50,345 nucleotides of DNA. It comes from an uncultured Bacillaceae bacterium (lineage in GTDB: Bacteria; Bacillota; Bacilli; Bacillales; Amphibacillaceae). Below the pieces are notes generated by a model. The model was not told where the DNA came from. It saw nothing but the letters and a program-made list of their open reading frames with translations, and ran no database searches. The position numbers were made by a program, and so were the translations under genes. Each line of letters starts with the position of its first letter. Position 1 is the stretch's first letter. Shown piece by piece: positions 25,317 through 33,350 of the stretch. The stretch spans positions 1-50,345 of the forward strand of contig CALAMD010000044.1 of the NCBI GenBank assembly GCA_937925695.1, read 5' to 3'.

Positions 25317-26173
25317 ACGAGTCCCGCCTTAATAAGTGCATCTGCAAGTTCATCTACTGTTAAGCAAGGGTAAGGTAAATTGACACCAGTTTCCCGTTCT
25401 ATTCTTTTCTGGAAACGTAAAGCATCAGGGAGATCAAGATGCCAATCTTCTAATTGTTTATTTAAAGAGAACAGCTCTCTTACTCCTGTCTGCGATACGA
25501 CTTGCCCATTTTGCATGACGATAGCCTCATCGGCATATTGAGCAACATCATTCATATCATGGGTTACTAAAATAATTGTCATCCCTGCTTCTCGATTTAA
25601 TCTCGTCAATAATGTGTAAATGGTTTGTTTTCCATCGGGATCCAGTCCAGCGCCTGGTTCATCTAAGATTAAAACTTTTGGGTTCGTGGCTAATACACCG
25701 GCAATAGCAACCCGTCTCTTTTGTCCACCAGATAAGGAAAAAGGGGATTGTTGTAAAATGTCTTGATTTAAACCGACAAGTTGTAAGGTTTGTTTAGCCC
25801 TTTTCTGTGCTTCAGTTAAAGACACGCCAAAGTTAAGAGGACCAAAACAAATATCCTTTTCAACTGTTTCAGCAAATAATTGGGATTCGGGAAATTGAAA
25901 GACCATCCCTACGTGCTGTCTAATTTTATTTAAAGTTTGTCGTTGGTCTATATGAGGTGTAATTTGATATTTTCCTACTTGAATTTGGCCTGTTTTAGGG
26001 AGGAGTAAGCCATTCATACATCTTAACAGGCTCGTTTTACCTGCACCAGTGTGGCCAATGATCGCTGTGATAGTGCCAGGTTTGATCGTTAAATTAATAG
26101 AATGAAGGACATTCTCATTTCGTATTGGTCCGACGACATAGTCGGCTGACACATCTGTAAATGTTATTTGCAT
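25313..26173 (-). CDS. ecfA2: ECF transporter ATPase EcfA2
   Basis: One of two ATPases of the ECF energising module. Walker A is GHTGAGKTSLLR, the signature LSGGQKRRVAIAG, Walker B VLILDEPGAGLDP, and the switch LVTHDMNDV. The C-terminal region is the usual EcfA2 dimerisation extension. The ATG at 26173 is preferred over the GTG at 26179; both lie inside the end of ecfA1, so translation is coupled. The length is about 286 residues. Confidence 0.93.
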   Translation of the reverse strand: MQITFTDVSADYVVGPIRNENVLHSINLTIKPGTITAIIGHTGAGKTSLLRCMNGLLLPKTGQIQVGKYQITPHIDQRQTLNKIRQHVGMVFQFPESQLFAETVEKDICFGPLNFGVSLTEAQKRAKQTLQLVGLNQDILQQSPFSLSGGQKRRVAIAGVLATNPKVLILDEPGAGLDPDGKQTIYTLLTRLNREAGMTIILVTHDMNDVAQYADEAIVMQNGQVVSQTGVRELFSLNKQLEDWHLDLPDALRFQKRIERETGVNLPYPCLTVDELADALIKAGLV

Positions 26174-26976
26174 AGCCACTTCACCATTTCATCTTCTGTT
26201 AGAAACATTTCCGGGACTTGTCGCTTTTTTTGCTGTAATGTTCGACGTAGTTTTTCTACAAATGGAGGCTCCAAATGGGTAATTTTACTAAAGACTTCAG
26301 TAGGTGTACCGATCTGTTTAATCCGACCATTCTCCAGTAAGATAATCTGATCAGCAAACATTGCTTCATCCATATCGTGGGTAATGGAAAGGATTGTTGT
26401 CTGTTTTGTCATTTGAATCTGAGTAAGTGTAGCTAAAATTTCACGTCTACTTTTAGGATCAAGCATAACGAGGGCTTCATCAAGTACGATAATGTCAGGG
26501 TCGAGAGCCAAGACACTTGCAATGGCTACTCGTTGTTTTTGTCCACCTGATAAGCGGGATGGGTCAGCTTTCCTAAAGGGGGTCATCCCGACTAAATCAA
26601 GCACTTCATCCACCTTTGTTTTCATCATAGAAAAAGGGATATTTTGATTTTCTAAACCGAACGCAACATCTTCTTCTACTGTGGTGCCAATAAATTGGTT
26701 CTCAGGATTTTGAAAAACAAGGGCAATATGTTGGCGAATTTCCCATTTTGTCTCTTCGGTTAATGGATTACCAGCAATCATAATTTGACCAGCCTGGGGG
26801 CTTAATAAACCAACGAGTAATTTAGCAAGGGTAGATTTACCCGAACCATTATTGCCAAGGATGGCTACCCAATCTCCTTGTTGAATGGAAAATGAGATAT
26901 CGGTTAATATATTTTCATTATTGCGCTGATCATATTTAAATGAAAGATCCTGGACTTCAATGATAGGAGATGCCAT
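26164..26976 (-). CDS. ecfA1: ECF transporter ATPase EcfA1
   Basis: Second ATPase of the module. Walker A GNNGSGKSTLAKLL, Q-loop VFQNPENQFIGTTVEEDVAFGLEN (typical of EcfA1), signature LSGGQKQRVAIA, Walker B IIVLDEALVMLDP, and switch SITHDMDEA. Most EcfA1 proteins have DEATSMLDP here; the ALV variant leaves the catalytic residues intact. Length 270. It begins 16 nt after dmkA and overlaps ecfA2. With EcfA2 and EcfT it can energise any group II S-component, including ThiW and QueT encoded in this window. Confidence 0.93.
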   Translation of the reverse strand: MASPIIEVQDLSFKYDQRNNENILTDISFSIQQGDWVAILGNNGSGKSTLAKLLVGLLSPQAGQIMIAGNPLTEETKWEIRQHIALVFQNPENQFIGTTVEEDVAFGLENQNIPFSMMKTKVDEVLDLVGMTPFRKADPSRLSGGQKQRVAIASVLALDPDIIVLDEALVMLDPKSRREILATLTQIQMTKQTTILSITHDMDEAMFADQIILLENGRIKQIGTPTEVFSKITHLEPPFVEKLRRTLQQKKRQVPEMFLTEDEMVKWLCK

Positions 26977-26992
26977 GGACGAGCCCCCACTT

Positions 26993-27931
26993 CTATAACA
27001 TTAATGATATGCTTAACATCGCAACAATTGCCCCATTGACGAGGACCATATTCTTAATCGCAACAGGGAAAGTTTCAGCTTTGATTTGTTTTTCGTTAAA
27101 GCGTCGAACATTTTCATATACAGGATAGATAACAATGAATGTAAGTAAAGTGAATGTAGGCATTAATTTGAGAAATACTGCAAATAAGATAGCGACAAAT
27201 GTTCCGATATACAACGTGTTAAACAGAATAATCCCACGTCTTTTACCGATATAATAGGGTAATGTATAGCGTTTGTTTTCAATATCTTGCTCTAGGTCAC
27301 AAATATTATTTGCTAACATCACAGCTGCAATTGTAAATACACACGGTAATGATACGAGAATGATTTTGGCAAATTCAACAATATTCGCCTCAAGAGATAT
27401 ATATTGGCCTTGAACCACAAAATCAATGATGCCTTGGTCATAGGCGTTGACGTAGACAATTAAAAATACAATCCCGAATCCCATTGTCAATCCAGAAAAA
27501 ACCTCTCCTAAAGGCATGCGTGAAATTGGGATTGGACCAAATGTATAAAAGACCCCAATAGCAAAGCAAATGAGTCCGATAATTAACACTAATAAATTTG
27601 TTAAATAAACGAGATACAAACCAAGTATAATAGCAATCGTTAATAACGTAAAGATAATCGCAATGACTAAACGCTCGGGGATATTTTTTTGGCCGATAAT
27701 ATTTTCATTCTTGCGATATTCATCACTCGTCGCTTTTGTGTAATCCATATAATTATTAATTGCTGTTGTTGTCATATCAAATGCTAACATAGAACCGAAA
27801 AACACAAGTGTATTTAAAATATTAAGATGTCCGTAGTAATTCATGACAAAAAGGGTCCCAATGAGAAAGGGAAATAGGCTCGCAAGTTTCGTTTGAATTT
27901 CAACGAGTTTAAAAAATGTTTTAATAGACAC
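26993..27931 (-). CDS. dmkA: UbiA-family DHNA prenyltransferase, DmkA-like
   Basis: Integral membrane enzyme with eight or nine helices and the two aspartate-rich motifs of UbiA prenyltransferases: NNYMDY...SDE (about residues 59-72) and NNICDLEQDIENKR (about 209-222). These bind the Mg-diphosphate of a polyprenyl donor. MenA homologues attach the chain to 1,4-dihydroxy-2-naphthoate to make demethylmenaquinone. In Listeria a MenA paralogue of this locus, DmkA, makes a quinone dedicated to extracellular electron transfer; position between fmnB and the ECF genes supports that role here. The length of 312 residues is typical. No dmkB (polyprenyl diphosphate synthase) gene is in the window. Confidence 0.87.
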   Translation of the reverse strand: MSIKTFFKLVEIQTKLASLFPFLIGTLFVMNYYGHLNILNTLVFFGSMLAFDMTTTAINNYMDYTKATSDEYRKNENIIGQKNIPERLVIAIIFTLLTIAIILGLYLVYLTNLLVLIIGLICFAIGVFYTFGPIPISRMPLGEVFSGLTMGFGIVFLIVYVNAYDQGIIDFVVQGQYISLEANIVEFAKIILVSLPCVFTIAAVMLANNICDLEQDIENKRYTLPYYIGKRRGIILFNTLYIGTFVAILFAVFLKLMPTFTLLTFIVIYPVYENVRRFNEKQIKAETFPVAIKNMVLVNGAIVAMLSISLML

Positions 27932-27964
27932 AACAAAAACCTCCTTTATCTACTTGTTATCCTA

Positions 27965-29014
27965 TTAGTGTTTGATCTTAAAATCTTCATGGGTCAGTTC
28001 AAATGATTTTTTAATGCCTGATGATAGATAAACATTTTTATTGTGATCGATAAAGATTCCCTCGACATCATCTAATTGTTCAATATATTCCATGCCTTCT
28101 TCAATTCCCATCGCAAAGGTTGCTGTTGATAATGCATCTGCATCCATAGAGGAAGGGGTAATGATTGTTACACCAGCAATATCATTTTGATAAGGGTAAC
28201 CATCATTAGGATTTAATAAATGATGATATTTTTCCCCGTCGACTTCTAAATAACGTTCATAGATACCAGAAGTTACAATTGATTGATCTTCTTGTTTAAT
28301 CCGACCAACAATGTTTCCTCGTGCAGAAAAAGGATCTTGAATGCCAATTGTCCATGGATCATTCGATGGGCTATGTCCGTAGGCATAAATATTTCCACCC
28401 AAATCAATAATCGCTGAGGTTATCTTTTTTTCTTCGAGGATTTTAACGACTTCATCAGTAATAAAGCCTTTAGCAATAGCTCCTAAATCTAGTTTCATCC
28501 CTTTTTTTGTTAGAAAGACGGTTTGATTATTTGGATCTAGTTCAATCTCGTTATAGTCAATCAATGGCAACACTTCGTTAATTTCGTGTTGTTCAGGTTT
28601 GCGAGCGTCGGGAAATCCGATGTGCCACAGTTGTGTTAATGGACCAATCGTGATATCAAACAAACCATTTACCGATTGACTATGTTTTTTTCCTGTTTCG
28701 ATCAGTCGGTAAACATCGCTTGTCACTTTAACTGGTTTTATCCCTGCGTTATTGTTTATTTCAATGATTTCTGTGTCTTGTTTTTCAGAGGAAATTTTGT
28801 CTTCTAATTCTTTAATTCTTTCAAACACATCGTCTAATACTTCCTCACGTTCATCATCATATATTTTTATGGTTACTACCGTACCTAACATGAATTCTGT
28901 GCGTGAATAAGGACTTTTATTTAGATGTTTTGCCTCCCCCTTTGTTGATTTACCACAACCAGCCATCAACAATAGGAGAATGGTTAATAGAACAATTGCA
29001 CTTTTCTTCTTCAT
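27965..29014 (-). CDS. fmnB: ApbE-family FMN transferase lipoprotein, FmnB-like
   Basis: Extracytoplasmic enzyme that transfers FMN from FAD to threonines of FMN-binding proteins such as PplA. The signal peptide ends in LMAGC (Cys near residue 19), so it is a lipoprotein. ApbE motifs include FMLGTVVTIKIYD, the DLGAIAKGF segment, IDLGGNIYAYG, SIVTSGIYERY, HHLLNPNDGYP and DADALSTATFAMG, which together form the FAD and Mg site. The start was placed at the ATG of MKKKSAIV (AAAGG upstream); an earlier TTG would precede it. The length is 349 residues. It follows pplA after a strong hairpin and precedes dmkA by 33 nt. Confidence 0.93.
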   Translation of the reverse strand: MKKKSAIVLLTILLLLMAGCGKSTKGEAKHLNKSPYSRTEFMLGTVVTIKIYDDEREEVLDDVFERIKELEDKISSEKQDTEIIEINNNAGIKPVKVTSDVYRLIETGKKHSQSVNGLFDITIGPLTQLWHIGFPDARKPEQHEINEVLPLIDYNEIELDPNNQTVFLTKKGMKLDLGAIAKGFITDEVVKILEEKKITSAIIDLGGNIYAYGHSPSNDPWTIGIQDPFSARGNIVGRIKQEDQSIVTSGIYERYLEVDGEKYHHLLNPNDGYPYQNDIAGVTIITPSSMDADALSTATFAMGIEEGMEYIEQLDDVEGIFIDHNKNVYLSSGIKKSFELTHEDFKIKH

Positions 29015-29067
29015 ATTTTCACAACCTTTCAAGTGTGAAGAAGGTATGGTGATATCCTTTATAAAAG

Positions 29068-29105
29068 ACTTAAAGACTTTAGAGCGGTCTCTAAAGTCTT
29101 TAAGT
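29068..29105 (-). terminator. Strong hairpin between pplA and fmnB
   Basis: Perfect 17-bp stem (29068-29084 with 29089-29105) and a 4-nt loop, followed on the minus strand by TCTTTTAT. It lies 12 bp past the pplA stop. It should end most pplA transcripts or protect their 3' ends, giving much more PplA than FmnB. Confidence 0.78.
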
Positions 29106-29116
29106 GCTCATATTTT

Positions 29117-30046
29117 TTATTTTTCGTAAACTACATTATCAATTTCAATTTTGGTTGTGTCGCCTTTTTGTGCTGCGTTGATGAGTTGAGCGGCATACAC
29201 TTTAAAGACCTCAGCAGAATGGGTGGCACCTGAAATTACTTCTACTTGTGCTGGATCTTGTGTTTCAACTAAAGCATCATTCAACTGTGGTACAAAGTCT
29301 TGTGGTCCAATACCAACTTTTTCTGTCATTAGCTCTTGGTAGTCTTCATCGTCGGTTTTGTAGTTGCCGTCTGCATTGACATAGTTGTAGTTTGACTCAA
29401 CGATTTTCCCGTCAGCTACAGTCATATCCATGACAAAGCGCCAACCAGTTGAACCAATATTTTTTTCTTCTAAAGAATATTCTCCATCTTGTAAAGGAGC
29501 TTGATTTTCAATAATAATTGTTTCTGTGTCGCCTTTTTGAGCAGCTTGAATTAATTGCTGTGCATAATTAATAAATGATGCAGAAGAACTTGTGGCTCCT
29601 GATACAATATCAACATCAAGGGCATTTTGAGTAGCAATGAGTGCATCTGCTAATTCTTTTGTAAATTCCACTGGACCGATGCCTACTTTGTCACTCATCG
29701 CTTCTTGATAGCCTTCGTCTTCAGACTTAAGTGTCCCTTCTTCATTAACATAATCATAATCTGTTGCGACGATTTTTCCGTCTTCAACCTTAATTTCTAC
29801 AAAGGTTTTCCAACCATGATCATCAAAATCTTTTTCTTCTAATCTATAAGTTCCATCTTGCAAAGGGGCACCGGCAACAACAGTCGGTTCTTCTGTTTGG
29901 TCATTGCTTTGTTCTTCCTCTTCTGTCGTTGCATTATTATTCGTTGATGCATCTTCCTCTGCTGGGTTATCACCACCACAAGCAACAAGGAAAACAACCA
30001 TTGAGACTATTGTCAACAATGATAATAAATACTTTTTACCTTTCAT
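29117..30046 (-). CDS. pplA: Doubly flavinylated extracellular electron-transfer lipoprotein, PplA-like
   Basis: Surface lipoprotein expected to carry two covalent FMN groups and pass electrons to outside acceptors. The signal peptide ends in LVAC (Cys23), followed by an acidic, Asn/Glu-rich linker (residues 24-58). Two tandem FMN_bind domains follow (about 59-180 and 181-305), roughly 50% identical to each other and each opening with APLQDG. Each has the flavinylation motif SGAT, at 149-152 and 272-275; Thr152 and Thr275 are the predicted FMN sites. Listeria PplA has the same two-domain build and is modified by FmnB, the next gene here. The gene is divergent from ndh2. Confidence 0.93.
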   Translation of the reverse strand: MKGKKYLLSLLTIVSMVVFLVACGGDNPAEEDASTNNNATTEEEEQSNDQTEEPTVVAGAPLQDGTYRLEEKDFDDHGWKTFVEIKVEDGKIVATDYDYVNEEGTLKSEDEGYQEAMSDKVGIGPVEFTKELADALIATQNALDVDIVSGATSSSASFINYAQQLIQAAQKGDTETIIIENQAPLQDGEYSLEEKNIGSTGWRFVMDMTVADGKIVESNYNYVNADGNYKTDDEDYQELMTEKVGIGPQDFVPQLNDALVETQDPAQVEVISGATHSAEVFKVYAAQLINAAQKGDTTKIEIDNVVYEK

Positions 30047-30067
30047 TTTCTCACCTCATATAAAATA

Positions 30068-30085
30068 GTGTGATTCATTTCACAA
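30068..30085. promoter_or_regulatory. Rex/Fnr-like operator 1 (pplA side)
   Basis: Contains TGTGA-N6-TCACA with no mismatch (30069-30084) and, as a Rex-type 18-mer, a perfect right half TTCACAA with two mismatches on the left. It lies 22 bp upstream of the pplA start codon. Confidence 0.5.
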
Positions 30086-30162
30086 TTTAAGACTACCAAA
30101 ATAAACGATTTTTGTCTATGGATTAATCTGTGAATAATTTTAGAACTTTAAGATTTGTATCA

Positions 30163-30192
30163 TTGTAAACGCTTGCGGTACAGCGTTTACAA
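30163..30192. promoter_or_regulatory. Perfect inverted repeat, LacI/CcpA-like half-sites
   Basis: TTGTAAACGCT (30163-30173) and AGCGTTTACAA (30182-30192) with an 8-bp spacer. TGTAAACG is the left half of a cre/LacI-family site, but the halves are spaced apart rather than joined at a CG centre. It sits between divergent genes, so a terminator role is unlikely. Confidence 0.5.
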
Positions 30193-30268
30193 CATACTGA
30201 TGTTGCTTGGTTTTTGTATGTTGTTATGTGATTTTATTAACAATATGTGAACATTAATTGTTGCACTT

Positions 30269-30286
30269 TAGTGATAATTTTCACAA
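30269..30286. promoter_or_regulatory. Rex/Fnr-like operator 2
   Basis: TAGTGAT-AATT-TTCACAA: perfect right half and two mismatches on the left; as a Crp/Fnr-type site it is AGTGA-N6-TCACA with one mismatch. It ends 4 bp before the candidate ndh2 -35. Confidence 0.5.
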
Positions 30287-30290
30287 AGTA

Positions 30291-30320
30291 TTGGACTCCT
30301 AGATAATTGTATTATATACT
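30291..30320 (+). promoter_or_regulatory. Candidate promoter of ndh2-eetA-eetB
   Basis: TTGGAC (30291-30296) and TATACT (30315-30320) are 18 bp apart, placing the transcription start near 30328, between operator-like sites 2 and 3. Confidence 0.5.
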
Positions 30321-30328
30321 ATAAATGA

Positions 30329-30346
30329 TTGTTCGCATATTCACAA
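30329..30346. promoter_or_regulatory. Rex/Fnr-like operator 3 (ndh2 side)
   Basis: TTGTTCG-CATA-TTCACAA: perfect right half, three mismatches in the left half of a Rex site. It overlaps the predicted ndh2 transcription start, where a repressor would act. Confidence 0.45.
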
Positions 30347-30401
30347 TTATGCTTACGTAAATAAGGATTGCAACATATTTATGATTGAAGGGGTGGAAAT
30401 C

Positions 30402-32279
30402 ATGGCAAATAAGAATATAGTGATCGTTGGTGCCGGATATGCCGGTGTCCATGCCGCTAAAAAACTTGCCAGAAAATATAAGAAAGATGATTCAGTATCA
30501 ATTACGTTGATTGATCGTCATTCATACCATACGATGATGACCGAGTTGCATGAAGTCGCCGCAGCACGTGTGGAGCCTCATGCCATTCAGTTTGATTTAG
30601 GTCGTCTATTTAATCGTACAAAAGTAAATTTAGTCACTGATAATGTGACGAAAGTAGACTATGAAGAAAAACGTGTTATTGGAGAAAATGGCTCATATGA
30701 GTTTGACTATCTCATACTAGGAATCGGTGCTGAGCCAAATGACTATGGAATCCCTGGCGTAAAAGAGAATGGTTTTACGCTATGGTCATGGGAAGATGCT
30801 GTAAAGTTACGTGAGCATATTGAAAAGACAGTTCAACAAGCAGCGATTACCCATGATAAAGAAAAACGTAAAGCCATGCTTACTTTTGTCGTTTGCGGAG
30901 CAGGTTTTACAGGCGTAGAAATGGTAGGAGAATTATTCGAATGGAAGGATCGTTTAGCTAAGGATAACAAGATTGATCCGGATGAAATTTCGATTTATAT
31001 TATCGAAGCAGCGCCAACGATTTTAAATATGCTTGAAAGAAAAGATGCTGATAAAGCAGAGGCGTATTTAAAGAAAAATGATGTTATCGTTATGAAAGAT
31101 ACGCCACTCGTTGAAGTAAAAGAAGATGCAATTGTTCTAAAGTCTGGGGTTGAAATTCCAACTCATACATTAATTTGGACAGCTGGTGTCCAAGGAAATT
31201 CAGATGCAAAACAATTTGGTATGAAAGAAGGCAGACTTGGTAGAATAGAAGTTAATGAGTTTATGGAAGCAAAAGGGTTGGAAAATGTTTATGTAGTTGG
31301 AGATTTAGCCTATTTTGAAGAAGAACCCGAAAAACCAACACCACAAATCGTTCAAGCTGCAGAACAAACAGCGGATACTGCTGTTACAAGTATTATTGCC
31401 GAAATAAGTGGCGGTGAAAAGAAACCATATAAAGGAAAATATGATGGATTTATGGTTTCAATTGGTGCGAGATACGGTGTAGCCAATGTAATGGGGATTA
31501 GTCTTTCAGGATGGTTCTCAAACTTCGTTAAACATATGATTAATTTAGTGTATTTATTTGGTCTTAGAAGCGGATATTATATGGTAGAGTATTTAAAGCA
31601 TGAATTCTTCCATGCGAAAGACAAACGTAATATCTTTAGAGATATGCCTTCACGCTATGGTAATGTTCTTTGGAGTGTACCATTACGAATATTTTTAGCT
31701 GGATTTTGGTTGCTAGAAGCCTTCCAAAAAATCTGGGGTGCAGAAACTTGGGAAAAAGCAACAGAAAGTTTCTCATCTTTATCATTGTTGTTTAAGGGAC
31801 TTGGTGAAGATTCATGGTTTAAGAGTTCAAGTGTAAACATGCCGTTTGATTGGTTACAAACAGATACAAGTGCAGCTACAAGTGCAGCAAGTGAAACAGC
31901 TACTGAGTGGGCAACACCGATCTTAAGTAAAATGCCAGGTTGGTTTGAGTGGTTAATGCAAATCATGGTACCTACTCCTGAAGTAGCAGTCTTCATGCAA
32001 CGAATGATGGTTTGTATTGAACTTCTAATCGGTTTAGCGCTATTATTTGGTCTATTTACTTGGTTATCTAGTTTTATTAGCTTTGGAAGTTTAATGATCT
32101 TTATGTTCACTGCGATGTTAGGCTGGGATAAAGCTTGGGCAATCGTTGCCTCAATTGCTTTAATGAATGGTGCTGGTAGAACATTAGGTCTTGACTATTG
32201 GGTTATTCCTTACTTACAAAGAAAACTTGGTAACTGGTGGTATGGAAAAGAACGAGCTATTTACAATGACTTAAAATAA
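30402..32279 (+). CDS. ndh2: Type II NADH dehydrogenase fused to a DoxX-like membrane domain, Ndh2 of EET
   Basis: Oxidises NADH and reduces a membrane quinone. The N-terminal 400 or so residues are a classical NDH-2 flavoprotein: an FAD-binding GAGYAG near residue 10, a second nucleotide motif VCGAGFTGVEM near 165, and the VYVVGDLAYFEE FAD-ribose segment. Residues of about 415-610 form an added membrane domain with four hydrophobic helices, related to DoxX proteins, opening with VPLRIFLAGFWLLEAFQKIWG. NDH-2 enzymes normally have about 400 residues. The 626-residue Ndh2 of the Listeria EET locus has the same kind of added membrane domain. The ATG at 30402 was chosen because GGGGTGG lies just upstream, giving 625 residues. 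Confidence 0.93.
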   Translation: MANKNIVIVGAGYAGVHAAKKLARKYKKDDSVSITLIDRHSYHTMMTELHEVAAARVEPHAIQFDLGRLFNRTKVNLVTDNVTKVDYEEKRVIGENGSYEFDYLILGIGAEPNDYGIPGVKENGFTLWSWEDAVKLREHIEKTVQQAAITHDKEKRKAMLTFVVCGAGFTGVEMVGELFEWKDRLAKDNKIDPDEISIYIIEAAPTILNMLERKDADKAEAYLKKNDVIVMKDTPLVEVKEDAIVLKSGVEIPTHTLIWTAGVQGNSDAKQFGMKEGRLGRIEVNEFMEAKGLENVYVVGDLAYFEEEPEKPTPQIVQAAEQTADTAVTSIIAEISGGEKKPYKGKYDGFMVSIGARYGVANVMGISLSGWFSNFVKHMINLVYLFGLRSGYYMVEYLKHEFFHAKDKRNIFRDMPSRYGNVLWSVPLRIFLAGFWLLEAFQKIWGAETWEKATESFSSLSLLFKGLGEDSWFKSSSVNMPFDWLQTDTSAATSAASETATEWATPILSKMPGWFEWLMQIMVPTPEVAVFMQRMMVCIELLIGLALLFGLFTWLSSFISFGSLMIFMFTAMLGWDKAWAIVASIALMNGAGRTLGLDYWVIPYLQRKLGNWWYGKERAIYNDLK

Positions 32280-32309
32280 TTACTAGTTATCAAAAGGGTG
32301 GGAGAGACT

Positions 32310-32726
32310 ATGAAAGAGTATGTTAAAATGATTCGTCCATGGGATGTTATCATGATGATAATACTCGTTCTAGTCTCTCTTTTTCCTGTGATCGTGTTTA
32401 GTTATTACCAAAGTGGAACGATAACAGAAGATACAACATTTATTGCAGTTATTTCCCAAGATAATCAAATTATTGATGAAATTACATTAACTGGTCATGT
32501 TGGCCATGAAGTTTTTGACATTCAAATTGATGAACATGAAATAAACACCATTGAAATTAAAGATGAAGCAATTCGAATTCAAGGGGCGACCTGTTCAGAT
32601 CAAGTATGTGTGCGAACAGGATTCATTTCCCAACCTGGGGAAACGATCATCTGTCTACCCCACAAATTAGTCATTGAAATTAAAACAAGTAATGGTGAAA
32701 GTGAAGAGATGATAATAAGTTCTTAA
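32310..32726 (+). CDS. eetA: EetA-like membrane protein with NusG-II domain
   Basis: Small protein with one N-terminal membrane helix (about residues 14-34) and an outward domain of the NusG domain II-like type. It holds the conserved cysteine pattern of that family: Cys95 and Cys100 in GATCSDQVC and Cys115 in IICLPHKL. In Listeria, EetA and EetB are required for extracellular electron transfer between the quinone and PplA; the mechanism is not settled. It begins with ATG after GGGAG (an earlier GTG overlaps that site), giving 138 residues, and lies 30 bp after ndh2. Confidence 0.88.
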   Translation: MKEYVKMIRPWDVIMMIILVLVSLFPVIVFSYYQSGTITEDTTFIAVISQDNQIIDEITLTGHVGHEVFDIQIDEHEINTIEIKDEAIRIQGATCSDQVCVRTGFISQPGETIICLPHKLVIEIKTSNGESEEMIISS

Positions 32727-32751
32727 GTAGGAAAGGTAGGGATGGGGGATC

Positions 32752-33300
32752 ATGACCAATAATCAGCGTTTAGTCTATATAGCATTGCTAGCTGCTCAAG
32801 CAGTGATTATTAGTTTAGTCGAGCGGGCGATTCCCTTTCCTTTTGCCATCGCACCAGGTGCCAAATTAGGGTTGGCGAATGTGATCACTTGTGTCGCTTT
32901 ATACACTTTATCTACGAAAGATGCTAGTAAAGTTGTTGCGACAAGACTTATCCTTGCCACTTTATTAGGGGGAACGATTTCGACTTTTATGTATAGTGCT
33001 TCAGGCGCTATCTTGAGTTTCCTTGGTATGTGGGGTGTGAAAAAATTAGGTCCGAACAAAGTGAGTATTATCGGTGTAAGTACAACTGGCGCCGTACTTC
33101 ACAATGTGGGTCAATTATTTGTGGCTAGTTTAATCGCCAAAACGTGGACAGTGTTCCTCTATTTGCCAGTCCTATCATTTATCGGCATCTTGTCTGGTAT
33201 TGCTATTGGCATTTCAGCCCATTACTTATTGGAACATGTTGAAAAACTTCAATACTACAAATATTTGCGCGAAGCAAAAATTAATTATTCAATGAAGTAA
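32752..33300 (+). CDS. eetB: EetB-like membrane protein (Gx transporter / HepPP synthase component I family)
   Basis: Polytopic membrane protein of about five helices, of the family often named heptaprenyl diphosphate synthase component I or Gx transporter (PF07456). The FPFAIAPGAKLGLANVITC segment near residues 24-42 is the family signature. Its fold resembles ECF S-components. Location directly after eetA identifies it as EetB, an EET component in Listeria rather than a true prenyl synthase. The length is 182 residues. Transcription ends at a bidirectional hairpin at 33313-33345. Confidence 0.88.
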   Translation: MTNNQRLVYIALLAAQAVIISLVERAIPFPFAIAPGAKLGLANVITCVALYTLSTKDASKVVATRLILATLLGGTISTFMYSASGAILSFLGMWGVKKLGPNKVSIIGVSTTGAVLHNVGQLFVASLIAKTWTVFLYLPVLSFIGILSGIAIGISAHYLLEHVEKLQYYKYLREAKINYSMK

Positions 33301-33312
33301 ATATTATCATAA

Positions 33313-33345
33313 GAAAAAGGCCTTTCAAGTAAGAAAAGGCCTTTT
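33313..33345. terminator. Bidirectional terminator between eetB and queT
   Basis: AAAAGGCCTTTC pairs with GAAAAGGCCTTTT with a one-base bulge; T runs flank it on both strands. Confidence 0.85.
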
Positions 33346-33350
33346 ATTAT

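Larger units (their letters stand above)
30047..30401. promoter_or_regulatory. Divergent pplA/ndh2 control region
   Basis: This 355-bp gap has no gene but is dense in regulatory-looking sequence. It contains three sites ending in TTCACAA (30068-30085, 30269-30286, 30329-30346) that resemble Rex (TTGTGAA-N4-TTCACAA) or Fnr/Crp (TGTGA-N6-TCACA) operators, an 11-bp inverted repeat at 30163-30192, and a candidate ndh2 promoter at 30291-30320. A weak pplA promoter may lie near 30090-30120 on the minus strand (TAGACA, 17 bp, TAGTCT), but this is poor. Confidence 0.55.

Noticed and set aside
30163..30192. Ordinary cre site for CcpA
   Set aside because: The two half-sites are separated by 8 bp; neither gives a full cre without at least two mismatches.
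31655..32110. Minus-strand frame of 151 codons within ndh2
   Set aside because: It is a shadow of the conserved DoxX-like domain of ndh2 and has no protein-like motifs.
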